DNA of 58,352 nucleotides, taken from positions 1 to 58,352 of the forward strand of contig JAUGWO010000143.1 in NCBI GenBank assembly GCA_049724395.1, in the 5' to 3' direction. The stretch comes from Spongospora subterranea f. sp. subterranea (taxonomy: Eukaryota > Endomyxa: Phytomyxea > Phytomyxea > Plasmodiophorida). The notes under the pieces are model-generated. The model was not told the origin of the DNA. It did no database searches and was given only the letters and a program-made list of their open reading frames with translations. Positions 21,195-34,322 of this stretch are shown here, piece after piece (the stretch's first letter is position 1; each line of letters starts with the position of its first letter). Position numbers and translations under genes: made by a program.

Positions 21195-24047
21195 ATGCTT
21201 CACGAACAACTGTTTAACCGAATCGGTGTGGCATTGATGCTAATTCTGCCCATTGCATCTGCTGCGGTTTACTGTGGTCCCCTTTACAATAACCAATCAT
21301 GCCCCGACAGTCAATGCTGCTCCAAATTTGTACGTCATGCACACTGTGTATCGTATTGTCTGCAACTTATGTTTCCATGCCCTTGATGCGTCAACCTTCT
21401 TTCCGTTCGGATGACCTTTACCCTTACTGTGATATTTGTTACACTGTTGGATCTTAAGCACAGCGTATCGTGTGGATTGTACGTAGTTTGTCCTTGTAGA
21501 TCGCAGTTTGTGCGAATCTAATTCAAATTGCTCTCAAGTAGTTGAGTTAATGATCGGTCTTCTGTTTAGGGCCAATGCGGATCCGAGGAAGATTACTGTC
21601 TAGAGGGATGTCAAAAGCCATTTGGTGTGTGCGGCATGACGACAAGGAACACCTTCGCACCCCTGCGCCCATGCGGCATTAATAACGGATTGTCGTGCGG
21701 TTCTGAATGTTGCAGTAAATGGGTAGGATAGATCCAATTTTTGAAAAGCAACATTGTTCTCAGTGTGGTTTGAAGGGATATTGTGGATTGGGTCCTGATT
21801 TCTGCGATAAATGCCAAAAGGGCTATGGGCTTTGCGGTGAAGCTACTGCGTCACCGTCATCATATATTCCGTCAACTGCATCCCCTAGATGCGGTCCAGG
21901 AATTGGTAGCTGTGCCAATGGTTGCTGTTCCAAGGTTCACTATCATTGCTTTTTGCAGTGATAATATTGAATCTGATTGAATTGGTAGTACGGATATTGC
22001 GGTTCGACTGCCGAATATTGTGCGAACGGGTGCCAATCGCAGTTTGGACAATGCTCAAGCGCAAGCTCAACCCCACAACCCACCATAGCGCCGCCACAAT
22101 CGTTCAATGTAAAATGTGGAGCGAATATTGGCGCTTGCCCATTTTCTTTGTGTTGCAGTCAACAAGGTATGCGCTTGATTATTGTCAGTCAGGTTCTTGA
22201 CCATATTCCCGAATTCTACTTAGGATATTGTGGTGCTGACCCAACTTACTGCGGTAGCGGATGTCAGAAAGCATTTGGTTCGTGTACCAATTCGATGCCA
22301 ACGCTTGGATCGACATCTGCATCAATGAGCACGAATGCCCCACAAAAATGTGGCCCAAACATTGGCAGCTGCTCAGTGGGTTGCTGTTCTCAGGTAAATT
22401 GTCAACTTGAGCTAACCCAGATTCATGGGAAAGTTGAAAGCTTTGTCTTTTAGGCCGGATTTTGTGGTATTACGGATGACTTCTGTACAACAGGTTGTCA
22501 GTCACAATTTGGGAAATGTCGCATTTCCACGCCGGCACCAACACAAGGTCCAATGTTGGAAGGGGGATGTGGAGCAAATAATGGCGTTTCATGCAAAAAC
22601 TCTCAATGTTGCAGCAAATTCGGTCTGTTTGAAACTATTACCCAGTTCCTCAAGATTGATTGAAATTTAGGGTTTTGTGGAACAACGTCCGATTATTGCG
22701 GGCTCGGTTGTCAAAGCGGATTCGGAACGTGTCAAAGTTCTGCATCGTCGGCGTCATTGACACCAGCCACTTCACTTCCTTGTGGTCCTGCAAATGGTAA
22801 CAGATGTCCTACCGGGCAATGCTGTAGTAAATATGGTAAGCTGATGGCGCAACTGGTCACTTACGTCCTGACTGTGTGAAATCTCTCGTTAATTTTTAGG
22901 ATATTGTGGTTCGACGGTGGAATACTGCGATGCAGTGACTTGCCAGGCAAATTTTGGAACATGTGCATCATCGCTTGCTAGTATATCTTCCAGTGCTAAG
23001 GGGCTCCCAGTCGACGGAGGAAAAGGATCAGGCTTGGCAAACATATTCAGCCCGTATATTCTCATCGACAACGATGATGGCCGTATCAATGATTACGGCT
23101 TGGTCGTTCGACAATTTGGACTAAAATGGATCACTCTAGCTTTCGTTATTGCGGATAGGAATTCAAGGCCAGCATGGGGAGGGTCGTTCCCTGCCGACAA
23201 TCCTCAGAGTAACGATATGATTCGAAAACAATTGAAGTCGATGAGGGACGCCGGTGCTGACGGCATCGTGTCGTTCGGTGGAGCTGGAGGAACTGAAATT
23301 GGCCAAGCCATTACGACGGATGCTGCCCTAGCAGCTGCATATCAACTTGTTATAACCGCGTATAAGTAGGTTTAAAAACGTTATGACAGTGGCCTTCCTT
23401 CTGACATTTTTCTCAGTTTCAAGTTTGCAGATTTTGATATCGAGGGTGCTATATTAAATGATATTGCTGGGATAGAACGCCGTAATCGCGCCATTGCCAG
23501 TTTGCAAAAGTCAAATCCTACTCTGAAAGTTTCTTTTACGCTTCCTGTGGATCCCACTGGGCTCGAATCATCATCGTTATATCTCTTAAAGCATGCTCAG
23601 TCTGTCGGCGTTCGTATTGACGCTGTCAATATAATGGTAATGTCACAGTAATTGTAATAAAGGTTTCTCAATGATGGAACAGGCCATGGATTATGGTGGC
23701 CACGTTGCAGATATGGGTCAGGCGGCCATTGATGCAGCTGCGTCGACTCGTCGGCAGCTGGTCTCTCTTGGAGTGAAATCCTGCATCGGCGTAACTCCCA
23801 TGATAGGAGGTTATTTGGACATCTATAATTACCTCCATCGTTTTAACCTGTTTTATTTTTTGCAGTCAACGATGATTCGTCGCTGATTTTTCAAACAGCC
23901 GACGCTCGCAAGTTACTCACATATGCTGGCGATCCCGCTAATGGAATTTGCTTATTGTCATTCTGGTCGATCGACCGTGATTTTTCATCAATCAGTGGCG
24001 TCAAACAAACCGATTTCGAGTTCACTACTACTTTCTCGAAATTTTGA
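21195..24047 (+). CDS. Chitinase: seven CBM18 domains plus GH18 catalytic domain, copy B
   Basis: Paralogue of the upstream gene with the same architecture. Exons: 21195-21329, 21570-21722, 21776-21934, 21989-22166, 22224-22393, 22454-22622, 22671-22835, 22900-23365, 23417-23636, 23683-23809, 23866-24047. The sum is 2124 nt, 707 residues. Signal peptide (GVALMLILPIASA), then seven CBM18 modules, then the GH18 domain with NIFSPYI, WGGSFPAD, IVSFGGAGG, FADFDIEG, NIMAMDYGG, VGVTPMIGG (a splice follows) and LLSFWSIDRD. Intron positions match copy A one for one. Domain two in both copies has a shortened loop (FCD.CQ instead of FC..GCQ). Exon three could instead begin 12 bases earlier, at 21764, in frame. 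The spacing and shared introns show a tandem gene duplication; the two have since diverged clearly in the linkers. Confidence 0.93.
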
Positions 24048-24324
24048 TTTGCTCGCTTTTGACCATGTATATTGTGGAAATTTGTTAATATAAAGTTAAC
24101 AAGTACAAAAATCCATCGCAAAGGATTATAAATCTACAGCTTTACCTTGGTAAACTTTCACTTCCTTGCGAGGATTGGAGACATTACATAGTTTACGACA
24201 GAGAGAATTCGTTTGTGTAGAAAGAGTTTCCTTTGGGGTTTGGAGAAGAAGTGGACCGCAAAGCCAATTGGATGTTGCCGATAGCGCGTCATGATGATAC
24301 CCTTCTACTAGACCACACACACTA

Positions 24325-24418
24325 AGATGAGAAGACGTTACGTCTCTAGTGGACAGGCAAGATAACGTTACGGCTCTAGTGGACCGGCAAGATGATGTTA
24401 CGGGCTCTAACTGGACTA
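24325..24418. repeat. Short tandem repeat, about 30 bp, three units
   Basis: Three imperfect units share ACGTTACG.CTCTAGTGGAC.GGCAAGAT (about 24333, 24365 and 24395). They lie 90-180 bp upstream of the mitochondrial carrier start, so they are in its probable promoter or 5' leader. Confidence 0.7.
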
Positions 24419-24503
24419 AACAGATATATGTAGCCATCTCGGCAGCCTCAGTCGTTCATTAACATTGTCGGTCGCTACCGCCTTCGTTGGCGAGAAAGGC
24501 AGA

Positions 24504-26015
24504 ATGGCCACCTCCGACGTCTACAACGCTTGCGTTAATATCGGGGCCGGGTCCGTAGGGGGGATTCTCGCTGCTCTCACTGGGCACCCTTTCGACACTC
24601 TCAAGGTAATCAGTGAAACCCAGCTCGTCGGATATGTTGGTATCATTTCATTACATATCAGCCGTTTTATCCAGATATTGATGTTGCTTTGAAAAGGCGA
24701 AAAGGTTATGACCAACAGAATGACCCACATTGTGTGATACTCAGGTTCGTTTGCAGACACAACCAATAGAGTCTCCAATCTATAGCGGGCTAGGCGATTG
24801 TGTGTCTAAAACCTGGTCGTCCGAAGGGGTCATCGGATTCTATCGGGGGCTGGCTTCTCCGTTATGTGGAATGGTCATTTTCAACGCGGTCCAGTTCATG
24901 GCGTATGGTCAGGCTGTATCGATTGTCAAGCGACATTCTCCTGATCACGATAACCCCACACTAACGATACCTCAATACCTGGCATGTGGCGCCATGACCG
25001 GTGTCGCCGTTAGCGCCGTTGAATCGCCCATGGACCTCTGTAGGTTTTCCTTGAATTTTCCACTTTTCATTGTTCGTGCGTATGAGTTTTTAATGGTGTT
25101 CATTTCGGTACAAAGTTACGATGCATACTGAAATTGTTTGGCTTTTGCAGTCAAATCTCAGGTTCAGGTACAGATTTTCGCAACAGCAAAAGCAGGAACA
25201 TCTGGGTCGTCTACGCCTCCAATGCAATTCCGCAGCTCGTTGGACGCAGCAAGTCAAATATGGAATTATGGTGGTGTTAGGTCCGTTTATCAGGGATTAT
25301 CGGCCACACTCTTCCGGAACGTCCCAGCTGTTGCATTATATTTTGGTAGATAACTCGCGAATTTCCGTTATTTTCATCAATGTTCTGCTCCCGTGATGCC
25401 TTACGCCTGTTGAAGTTTCGATTTTAGGGTGCGGAATCTGGTTTTCAATGTATATTCTGATATTTAGGCGCATATGAGCATTGCCGGCTGCAGTTTTCTG
25501 CACCGAATGGAGATGTATCCAAGCTGTCTTCGATGCAACTGCTTTGTTCGGGTGGTGTCGCCGGAATTTGCTATTGGCTCTTTACATACCCTGCTGATAT
25601 TGTAATCACCGACTTCTTGTCGCGCAATAAGCGAAAACTGTTGGGATTTCTGTTAAACTCGGCTTAACCAAACCAGTTTGTTTTCATTGCTAAATTTCGG
25701 CAACGGTCAGCAACGATAATGAAGCGTGATAACTAATTATTTGAAAACGATTGTTCTCATTTTGTTTCAAGTCGACAAAGCTTAGATTTTGTTTGCCCGC
25801 AGGTGAAAAGCACAATGCAAACGGATAGCGTAATCCGCGAGCAGCGGCGATTCTCGTCTATTTGGTCCTGCATTGGGACCCTTTACAAGGAAGGAGGTGC
25901 AAGGCGATTTTTCAGGGGTCTGGCCCCTTGTATGCTGAGAGCGTTTCCGGCAAATGCCGCGTGTTTTTGGGGAGTAGAACGCACTCGGGAATTGTTGACA
26001 TCAAAAGGCCAGTGA
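24504..26015 (+). CDS. Mitochondrial carrier family protein (carnitine/ornithine-carrier-like)
   Basis: Inner-membrane solute carrier of the SLC25 family. Five exons: 24504-24605, 24745-25039, 25151-25345, 25468-25601, 25803-26015; the sum is 939 nt, 312 residues, in frame. Three repeats are visible, each with the signature P-x-D/E-x-x-[30 protein letters not shown] and YPADIVKSTMQT. Each is followed by a glycine-rich helix ending such as [25 protein letters not shown] and [19 protein letters not shown]. The first repeat is closest to the carnitine/acylcarnitine and basic amino acid carriers (CRC1, ORT1, YMC1, SLC25A20/29), but the substrate is inference. The ATG at 24504 is chosen because upstream frames lack one. 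The gene is convergent with the RRM gene; their stops are 190 bp apart. Confidence 0.92.
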
Positions 26016-26204
26016 TTCAAGTTAATAAAGAAATTTTCAGACGAGTTAACATCACGCTTGGAATACCTAACTTGACGCCACGACAACTTCAAAACGATTG
26101 ACCAAATTAATGGACAAAGGCGAGTCACGGAAGACCTTTGGAGAGGAATTACAAAAATCATCGGATTTGTATGAAATAAAGATTTGAACTTATTCGAGCG
26201 AATA

Positions 26205-27524
26205 TTAGATAGCTCCCTGACGAGACAGCTCCTTTTCTAAAGCGATCTCGTCTTCACGGAGCATAGCATCTATAGATTCCTTATCAATATCAGTTGGCAT
26301 CTAGACAAGTAAGTTCAGATTATCAAGTCGATGAGACAACACATGTTGTTACGTTAGAGGCGGCGTTGATTGAACGCATCAAGTCGTCATCCTCGAACTC
26401 TGGCTCATCGGCATCAACCGGAGCAGCCATTACAGGCTCCTTGACTTCACTGGTTTCCGAAACGGGCGATGGTGCCTGGCTCTGTTCAGTCTGTGCTGCA
26501 AAGGCTTCTGGGGAGGCTGGCGCCATGTCGCCATGACTGACATAGTTGGCATCCTTCTTCACGAACACTAATACAAGCAATGTCGGATAAGTAATGTGAA
26601 TTTTGATAAATAAAAGTTGCAACGACAAACAAAAGAAGACACACAGATTAATTGAACGTCTAACAGAACGTAAACATGCAAAACTGAATATACATGTTCG
26701 TCCATCAAAGCTAGCTTCATTCAAATCCTTGATGGCAGTTTCGGCATCGACGGTACGCGCAAACAAAACTTTCGCCATTCCCATGCTCCTGCCTTCGCGT
26801 TTGAACAAGTTAACATCAGCGACTGTTCCAAAACTGCTAAAAGCCGCCTTAATCTGAACATCGATCACGTCAAAGGAGAGGTCGGAGGTGCAAATGATAA
26901 CAGATTAACCAGGTGTAAAAACGTACTCTGTCCTTATCAATTCAAATGGTGCGGAATGATCGCAAATCAAATGTGTAACAGTAACATCAAATATTATAAC
27001 CATCTACCTGTTCCGCTGTCGTCAAAAAAGACAAATTAGACACAAAGATTTGGCAACCTAGGCCACGTTGGGCAGCGCGTGTGCTGTTGCCAGATGGCGT
27101 ATTGGGGTTTCCAGACACAGTGTTAGGCCCGACTTTGATATGAACACCGTTGAGCATAGACCCGTGGCGGCGATGTTCTTCTAAAGCCTGCTCAGCTTGT
27201 TCATAGGAATCGAACCTCACAACAGCGGTCTGAGCGAACTGCCCTGTTGGTGTGCTGACAATGCAGTTATCAGATTACGGTTCAATCGACCGGCGAATGG
27301 ATCACATACTAGTTCATGGAAACAGACTGAACCCGTCCTTGACGTGAGAATAGATGATGAATCTCATTAGCTTGGGAACCTGGCGAGAGTTCCGACACGA
27401 AGAGGTTCTTGGTGTTCAAACGGCGCGAGAGCGCTGGAGTTGTGGCACCGGAGTTGGCAGTGGGCGCCGCAGTGCTTAGACGGCGGGCAAGTTGACGCAG
27501 GCGACATGAGCCAGATTGAAACAT
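26205..27524 (-). CDS. Two-RRM RNA-binding protein with mitochondrial-type leader
   Basis: Five exons on the minus strand: 27310-27524, 27008-27254, 26694-26853, 26353-26567, 26205-26300. The sum is 933 nt, 310 residues. The N-terminus (MFQSGSCRLRQLARRLSTA) is basic, hydroxylated and free of acids, typical of a mitochondrial presequence. RRM1 carries RNP2 NLFVSEL and RNP1-like QTAVVRFDSY; RRM2 carries RNP2 QIFVSNL and RNP1 MGMAKVLF. The C-terminal third is Ala/Pro/Glu-rich and acidic (EFEDDDLMRSI) and ends with a charged helix (MLREDEIALEKELSRQ). A role in mitochondrial RNA metabolism is inferred from leader and domains only. The ATG at 27524 is preferred over an upstream frame because it starts the leader. 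Confidence 0.85.
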
Positions 27525-28865
27525 GATGGTGATCGATGGACAATGGAGATGGAATCGGAGACTACACACACACACTGGGTGGTTGGACAGGGAACGACCT
27601 GAAACAAAACAATGGCGCAATACCGGACAGGGTCACCCCACTACTCACAATATACACCTAGCGTTACGGTGTTGGGGGGTAACAGTGCGCACTCCGCACT
27701 CCATATCACGAGATCGCGCCTGACGTATCCCCATGGTCGCCACTCCAACGTACAGTGTACACATGTTGAAATCATTTCAGTTGCTGTTGTTGTTTTGGGC
27801 GAATTTCGCCTGGCACGCGATGGGAAATACAGATCAGTCCACATAAATGTTGTACTCGCACATGTAGTCCTTCTTGGCGAATTGCCCACTTTAATCAAAA
27901 TTCGCATGGCTGGTGGATGGCTTTCCGCTGCGTCTCCGGGCCAACGCTCCTTCACAAGTCACTTGCACTTATTTTGTATGTCTTTCTTGCGTGAAGTACT
28001 TGCAGCACATGCTCCTGACTATTTGAATCGTATGATATGAGCATGTCTCGAACTCGATTGTCGACATCTTGGATTGTTTTCATTCGTTCCATGTTGGTCT
28101 TCCGCGAATGTTGTTTTGATAAAACTTGAAAACTCCAAATATTAACATCAGTCACTCTGTCACTTGTTGTGTCCAAGTCCACTTTGCACGACATCTCTAC
28201 TGTAGTTAACCAGGGCAACGAGTTTCTTTAACACTGGTGGGATTGACGTTGGTATTGTTCGAGACGTTGTAGCCCCGGAATGAATTTTGGGGAATGGAGA
28301 ACTTGTGTATATTCTCAGGGCTAAAATGACGACGGTTGGGCGACAACAGGGGTGAAATAAGGAACATTTCCCGCTCATTTGAGAGGGTGGAGACATTTTC
28401 ACAGCGTCATATCTTGGGGACAAGATCGTGGACTCAAGAAAAACGTGATGATCATGGGTCATGGTGTTTTACGTCGACAGCTGAAGTCCCAAATGAACGT
28501 CATCCTATTTCGGCCTCATGACATTCCCACTCTTCTATTCGGCCCCGACAAGAGCCACAATACTCCCTGCAAATCAGATACTTTTCCAATTGCCTTGTGA
28601 TCTTCGATCCAATAACCCGTTTTCCCCTGATTTGTCAACATTGCGTTGGATTCGTTGGAATCTGTAACGAATGATGTTCACGCGGGGAACGTATGGACGT
28701 TACACCAGTCTGACTGTCAGACGATGCCCATGCCACTCTAGCCCCATGATGCATGCAGCATGTCACTCTACCAGTAATCCTCACTGCCCCCTGTTGTGTG
28801 TGCTACAGCCTCTTATCCGATAGCCATATCCTTTATCGCTGCTTTAGGTCGGTCCACCATCGTCC
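27525..28865. other. Intergenic, divergent promoter region; no gene supported
   Basis: It lies between the minus-strand RRM gene and plus-strand IFT122. Minus-strand open frames at 27952-28218 and 28160-28462 are the longest, but I find no family motif and no convincing splice between them. If real they would be a small unrecognised gene. Confidence 0.4.
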
Positions 28866-31800
28866 ATGGTCAGGAGCGAGACCGTATGGGCCGACGACAT
28901 CCCCGAACGGGACGGCACCCTTCCTGTTCTTTACTCTATCGATTTCTCTCCGGACGGGACCCGCTTGCTTGTCGCCATCGGTTCCCGGGTCCTCGTGTAC
29001 GATGCTGATAACGGGGAGCTGATCCACTCTTTGAAAGGCAAGCTTGCTCATCGCTGCAGACCAATTCTCATATCTCATCCTGAATCAGGCCATAAAACGA
29101 CCGTATACAGTGTGGCATATTCTTTTGATGGGACCAGATTTGCATCAGGTGGTGCCGATAATTCAGTCATCATATGGACGGATAAATGTGAGGGAATACT
29201 GAAGTACTCCCATGGCGATACTGTACAATGCCTTGTAATAAATCAATCAACACCACAACTCGCTCAACACAGTTGGCTAACAGCCGTTTGAAAGACATAT
29301 AACCCCTGCAAGCACATACTGGCATCGTGCACAGCGAGCGACTTCGGGTTGTGGTCTCCGGACCATAAAGGTTTGTCTACTAGATCAACAACAATGTGGG
29401 TGGATCCTGATAATATGGTTTCGCAGCGGTCCATAAATATAAGGTGTCGGGACGCGTTGTCAGTGCAGCTTGGACTCCTGACGGCGCTTATATAGCGCTA
29501 GGGCAATATAATGGCCACATATCAATAAGAGATCTGCAGGTATCACCTCAAAACTCCGTCTCAACACATATTTTTTCAACCTAAATATGTCAGTAATGAT
29601 GTTTGTTTACATTCAAATCTATCATCTGGTTTCAGTCGCTTTGAAATGAGCATTTGGTGTTGGACTGCCCTGGGAACACGGAATGTTCAAGAAAATGATG
29701 ATGTTGAGATTTAGGGGAGCGAGACTGCCTTAGTCGAAAGAAGAGAGCCCATATGGTGTTTGCAATGGTCGCCAGCTAATAGTGAAGGGCAATCAACTCT
29801 TGCGGCCGGCTCGTGGGATCAGACATTAACGTTCTGGCAGATTAATGGCGAGCAGGTCGGCAAAGAACGCCATATTGGTGAAGTGCTCATCATGGCTTAT
29901 CCAAACTGCTCTAAAATGATGTATGGCAGGGTTCGATCCATGCTCTTTGGATCACTTTAACAATGGAGAGTTTCTTATAGTCGCCGGATCCAACAAAGAG
30001 GTTCTCCTTTATACTCGCGAAGGGGTATTTCTCGCACGTCTTGCAACATCTGCAAATTGGATATGGACTGTCAAGCAACGCCCTAAAACCAAGAACTTTG
30101 CCTTCGCTAGCAACGGTGGTAAGTCAAAACGTAGCGGTTGATTTTTTGAAAAGTTATTAAGAGTGTTTGGATTACTAGGAGAATTAGAGCTTCATCGTGT
30201 AGTTTTCAACACAGTCCATGGTTTATATCAGTCCCGATATGCGTATAGGGATATGATGTCTGATGTGATCATACAGCATATGATAACTGAACAGAAGGTG
30301 ACTTTATATCGTGAATTTTTGGAAAAATCCTTCGGTGGAGATCCAGTTTTTTGCTAACATAGGCATTGCTTGTAGGTTCGGATTAGAACCCGTGATTACG
30401 TGAAGAAGATTGCAATCTATAAGGATCGACTAGCAATACAACTCCATGACCGGATCTTGATTTACGAGGCTTCACCTACGGATGACTTCGACATGCACTA
30501 TAAGTAGACGTTGACGAGATTGCACTGTCTGTCTCAAGGTCGCTAAACAATTTGTTTTCATAGATTATGCGATAAAATTGTGAACGATCTACGATGTAAT
30601 CTACTTGTGGTCACTTCCAATCACATAGTATTATGCCAAGACCAGAAATTACAGCTTTATTCATTTAATGGGGAAAAAATGAAGGAATGGGTATTTGATT
30701 CGGTCATTCGGTATATCAAGGTCCAGTTTGTTGGCGCATTCCAAGTATTCCTGGATACTGATTGGCCCTAAATTGTGCCAGGTTGTGGGAGGCCCTCCAA
30801 ACGGCGAAGGGCTATTGGTTGGCCTAAAAGATGGATCTGTTGCCCAGATATTTATCGACAACAAGTTTCCAATACACGTATTGAAACATCAAGCCGCAAT
30901 ACGATGCCTAGATCTGTCTATTAGCCGAACTAAACTCGCTGTGGTTGACGAGAATTCGGCGGTAAGACTTAACCCTGTCATGGAAATGCGTCTAACCATC
31001 AACCTCCAGGTCTTCATCTATGATTTGAAAACAGGAGCGGTCGAGTTTCAAGAACAGAATGCTAATAGTGTGGCATGGAACAGCCAGATGGAGGATATGT
31101 TCTGCTATTCTGGCAATTCTCAGCTGTCAATTAAGACTGCCCAATTCCCCGTTCACCATCAGCGTCTGCAGGGGTACGTATCCAGGAATACAGATTTACA
31201 GATGTAGCTCCTCTGCCTAAGCCCACCTACCCTGCAGGTTCGTTGTGGGGTTCAAAGGCTCTAAAGTCTTCTGTTTGCAATACTCAGCGATGATCACTGT
31301 GGACGTTTTCCAGTCATCCTCGATGCACTCGTTTCTAGCAATTAACGACTGTAAGAGCGCGTACAAGGTATCAGTGTTTGCCTTTCCATTGGTGCGATTG
31401 TCAAATCATGATCCCGTGTATGTCACAGGTAGCCTGTCTAGGTGTAACAGAAGAGGACTGGAGGGCATTAGCGTTACAAGCATTGACCACGCTTGATCTC
31501 GATGTCGCCAAGAAATCCTTCATCAAATTAAGGGATATTGGCTATACTGAGCTCATTAATCATATCAGTATCGCTTCCAAATCCCCATCATATGATCCAA
31601 ATTACTTTGCTGCAGAAATCCTCGCCTATCAAGGTCAGTGACTGCTAAGCAGTCCTTTTTCTTTCGCCTTGCATGATATCTCATTTGTCAAACACTCAGA
31701 GACGCTCAATCTTTTTTCCATCGTACATCAGTTTCCAAATTTCGCTTTTATTAAAGTCATGCTCATTTTTTTTTATTTTATAGGCAAATTCGAAGAAGCA

Positions 31801-34268
31801 CGTTCAATTTTTTGTCGCCATGGTCACTATCGGCGGGCGATGGAGATGTATCTGGATTTGAAAGATTGGAGCAAGGCAAAAGACATCATGGAGCGGTTTG
31901 GGGATCAGAATGGGCGTGGTGAAGGAGATATGGACATGGTCCAGTTATTAAAGAGAGAAGCTGGATGGCTGCAAGAAGGCAAACGAAGCAATTCTACTAG
32001 TTTTTGAAATTTTTTTCTGAAATGATGGTTTCATTGTTTTTTTTCTTGAACAACTTATATTTGACTGCTTTGACAGGGGATGAACCTGCAGCCGCAGCAG
32101 AGGTTCTGTGGGCGGCTCAAGACTATAAGGCGGCCATAGAGCTAATGGGCAAGCATTCTTGGTTAGATCTATTACATCAGAAAATCGATGGACTGGGAAT
32201 AGTGGACAAGCAAGCATTAGAACAGGTTGGTGTTACCGACTTACGATGACATAATCCACCGTCCCATAATCAACCTTAGGCCGCCACAATTTTCTCATCT
32301 CATCGACAATTCGAACGGGCGCGAGAAATCTATTTACGATTAGATAATATTAAGGCGCTCATATCATTGTGCGTTGAATCAGAAAACTGGGAAATGGCTT
32401 TAGGTATTACTCGACCTTGTGACACTGTGCTTCAAAATCCAAATTTTTATTTAAACTCCTCAATTTTCCAAAGGCGCATCTCACACGTCATACAGATATG
32501 GTGAAGAACCATCCCTCACATTCAAATGAGATATATTTCCCATATGCACAGTGGCTAGCTATCAATGATCGCTTTGACGAAGCGCAGGTATATTGCTGAT
32601 ACCATGTTTCAGGATCTTTGACTGTCTCATTAGGAGGCGTTTGCGTTAGCTGGTCGACCTGATGAAGCAACTCGAATGTTGACTCAATTGACTATGAATT
32701 CATTGACTGAGAAGCGGTATGGGGATGCGTCCTATTACTACTTCCAGATGGCTTTAGAGAACTTGAGGAAGGTTCCGATGGCCACTGAAGAATATCGCCA
32801 GAACCGTGTCAAGTCTCTGCTCTATTTTGCATACGCCAATGTGCACAAGTTCAAGAGCGATGTCTTTACAACACAGACAGATGAAACCATATTCAACAGC
32901 GCTCTTTATGTTCTTAATATTCAGGGATTGAACTTCAGTGGCGAAGGTGCAGCATTTTCCGATTGCACTCAGTTTGAAATTGACAACCGTTTCCATTTTC
33001 AAGTTCTGTCTGAATTTATCAACTGTTGTTATGTCAGTTTGTTTTGAAAAAGACTGAGTTAACCATCAACGGTTTTAGGGGCTCATGGTCACATCTCGTT
33101 TTGGGAGGTAGTATGCACTGCAGCAAAACAGGCCGCTAACCTCGAGGTTGCTCTGGTTCAGCGCCGATGTCCCTATTCTGATAGTTGATTTCCGCAGGCG
33201 TACAAGCTGGCGCGCCAGTGCTACAGCCTTATCCAGAAGCTGGTTGTGCCAGAGACGGATCTGGATCAAATCGACATGGAGACACTTCTAATCAGGTCCA
33301 AGACGTTCAGCGATAAAAGTGAGCTCTTACCTGCATGCTACAGGTATCAGAACTGATACACTGTTATCATATCGATGTACAATGGGATATCATTCAGAAA
33401 TTATCGCCTTTGTTTGTTTGAGAACTTATCAACACGTTGAACCGCATCGCTTGATTTGAACAAATGTTAACGCTTGGTTCGACAGATGCTCGACAAGGAA
33501 TAACCTTTTGACTCCTTCTGACTCCTGCACGAACTGCCAGAGCCCGTTCATCCGATCTCCTTGTACATTTGATGTTTTTGCCCCTAGTAGAGTTCAAGGT
33601 GGCTGAGGGAATCTCTATCCAGGAAGCGCTGTCAATCTTGAAAACAGATATACCAAATCAGTCTAAGCGCAGGTTAGCCATGATTCGTTTCTGACTTTTG
33701 CAGTTTTAGTTTGTATTACACCAATCAATACTCTACTACTTTGTGGTTTTAAATATTTTTTCTTCGATATCTGATAAACATTGAATGGGTGTAGTGATCG
33801 TGTCGACACTGGCGAGGCCGTTGACGATATGAACGTTTTGACACTCGACAGTTTACCGGATCGTGGAGGCGATAGCGATCAAGATGGAGAAGACGCATTT
33901 ATAGATCAGCTCATATCCCTACAGCAGAGAATTGATGGCAAATATCCAGTAAACAGCGTTTTTGGCAGTCGGCTGGGCTAACGCTCTACCTCAGGAACTG
34001 ATAATTGACCGAGCAGCGTTATCGTCTATACCTCGATCGTCTGTATTTGTAGTGTTCAAGAGTCTAACCGATCCAACAACACCCCGATTCTATCGCTGCT
34101 TGCTACCGGGAATGTCCCTGATACAGTTGCCAAAACTGTGAACTTATAATGGAAGAGGACGAGTTTGAAATGGTCGTCCTCAAAACGGGGGCGTGCCCAT
34201 TCTGCAGAATCAGTATTGATCCTAAGACCAATCTACCGGCCAAGAAATTAGCAGTAAATAAACCATAA
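28866..34268 (+). CDS. IFT122: Intraflagellar transport protein 122 (IFT-A complex)
   Basis: Core IFT-A subunit needed for retrograde transport and membrane cargo entry in cilia. The ATG at 28866 opens [16 protein letters not shown]; the stop is at 34266-34268. About twenty exons are split by introns, many of 40-80 nt. The N-terminal WD40 region (28.9-31.2 kb) shows [64 protein letters not shown] words, [29 protein letters not shown] and [10 protein letters not shown]. The alpha-solenoid (31.4-33.3 kb) has [38 protein letters not shown] and AYKLARQCY. The C-terminus has the paired-cysteine zinc-binding end (FYRCLLPGM ... TGACPFC). It matches human IFT122 along its whole length. Some exon edges in the WD40 part were not fixed base by base. 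Confidence 0.95.
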
Positions 34269-34322
34269 ACTGTATAACCAATGCAAAGTCTGCAACGAGT
34301 TTACAGTGATGTTATACAAATA

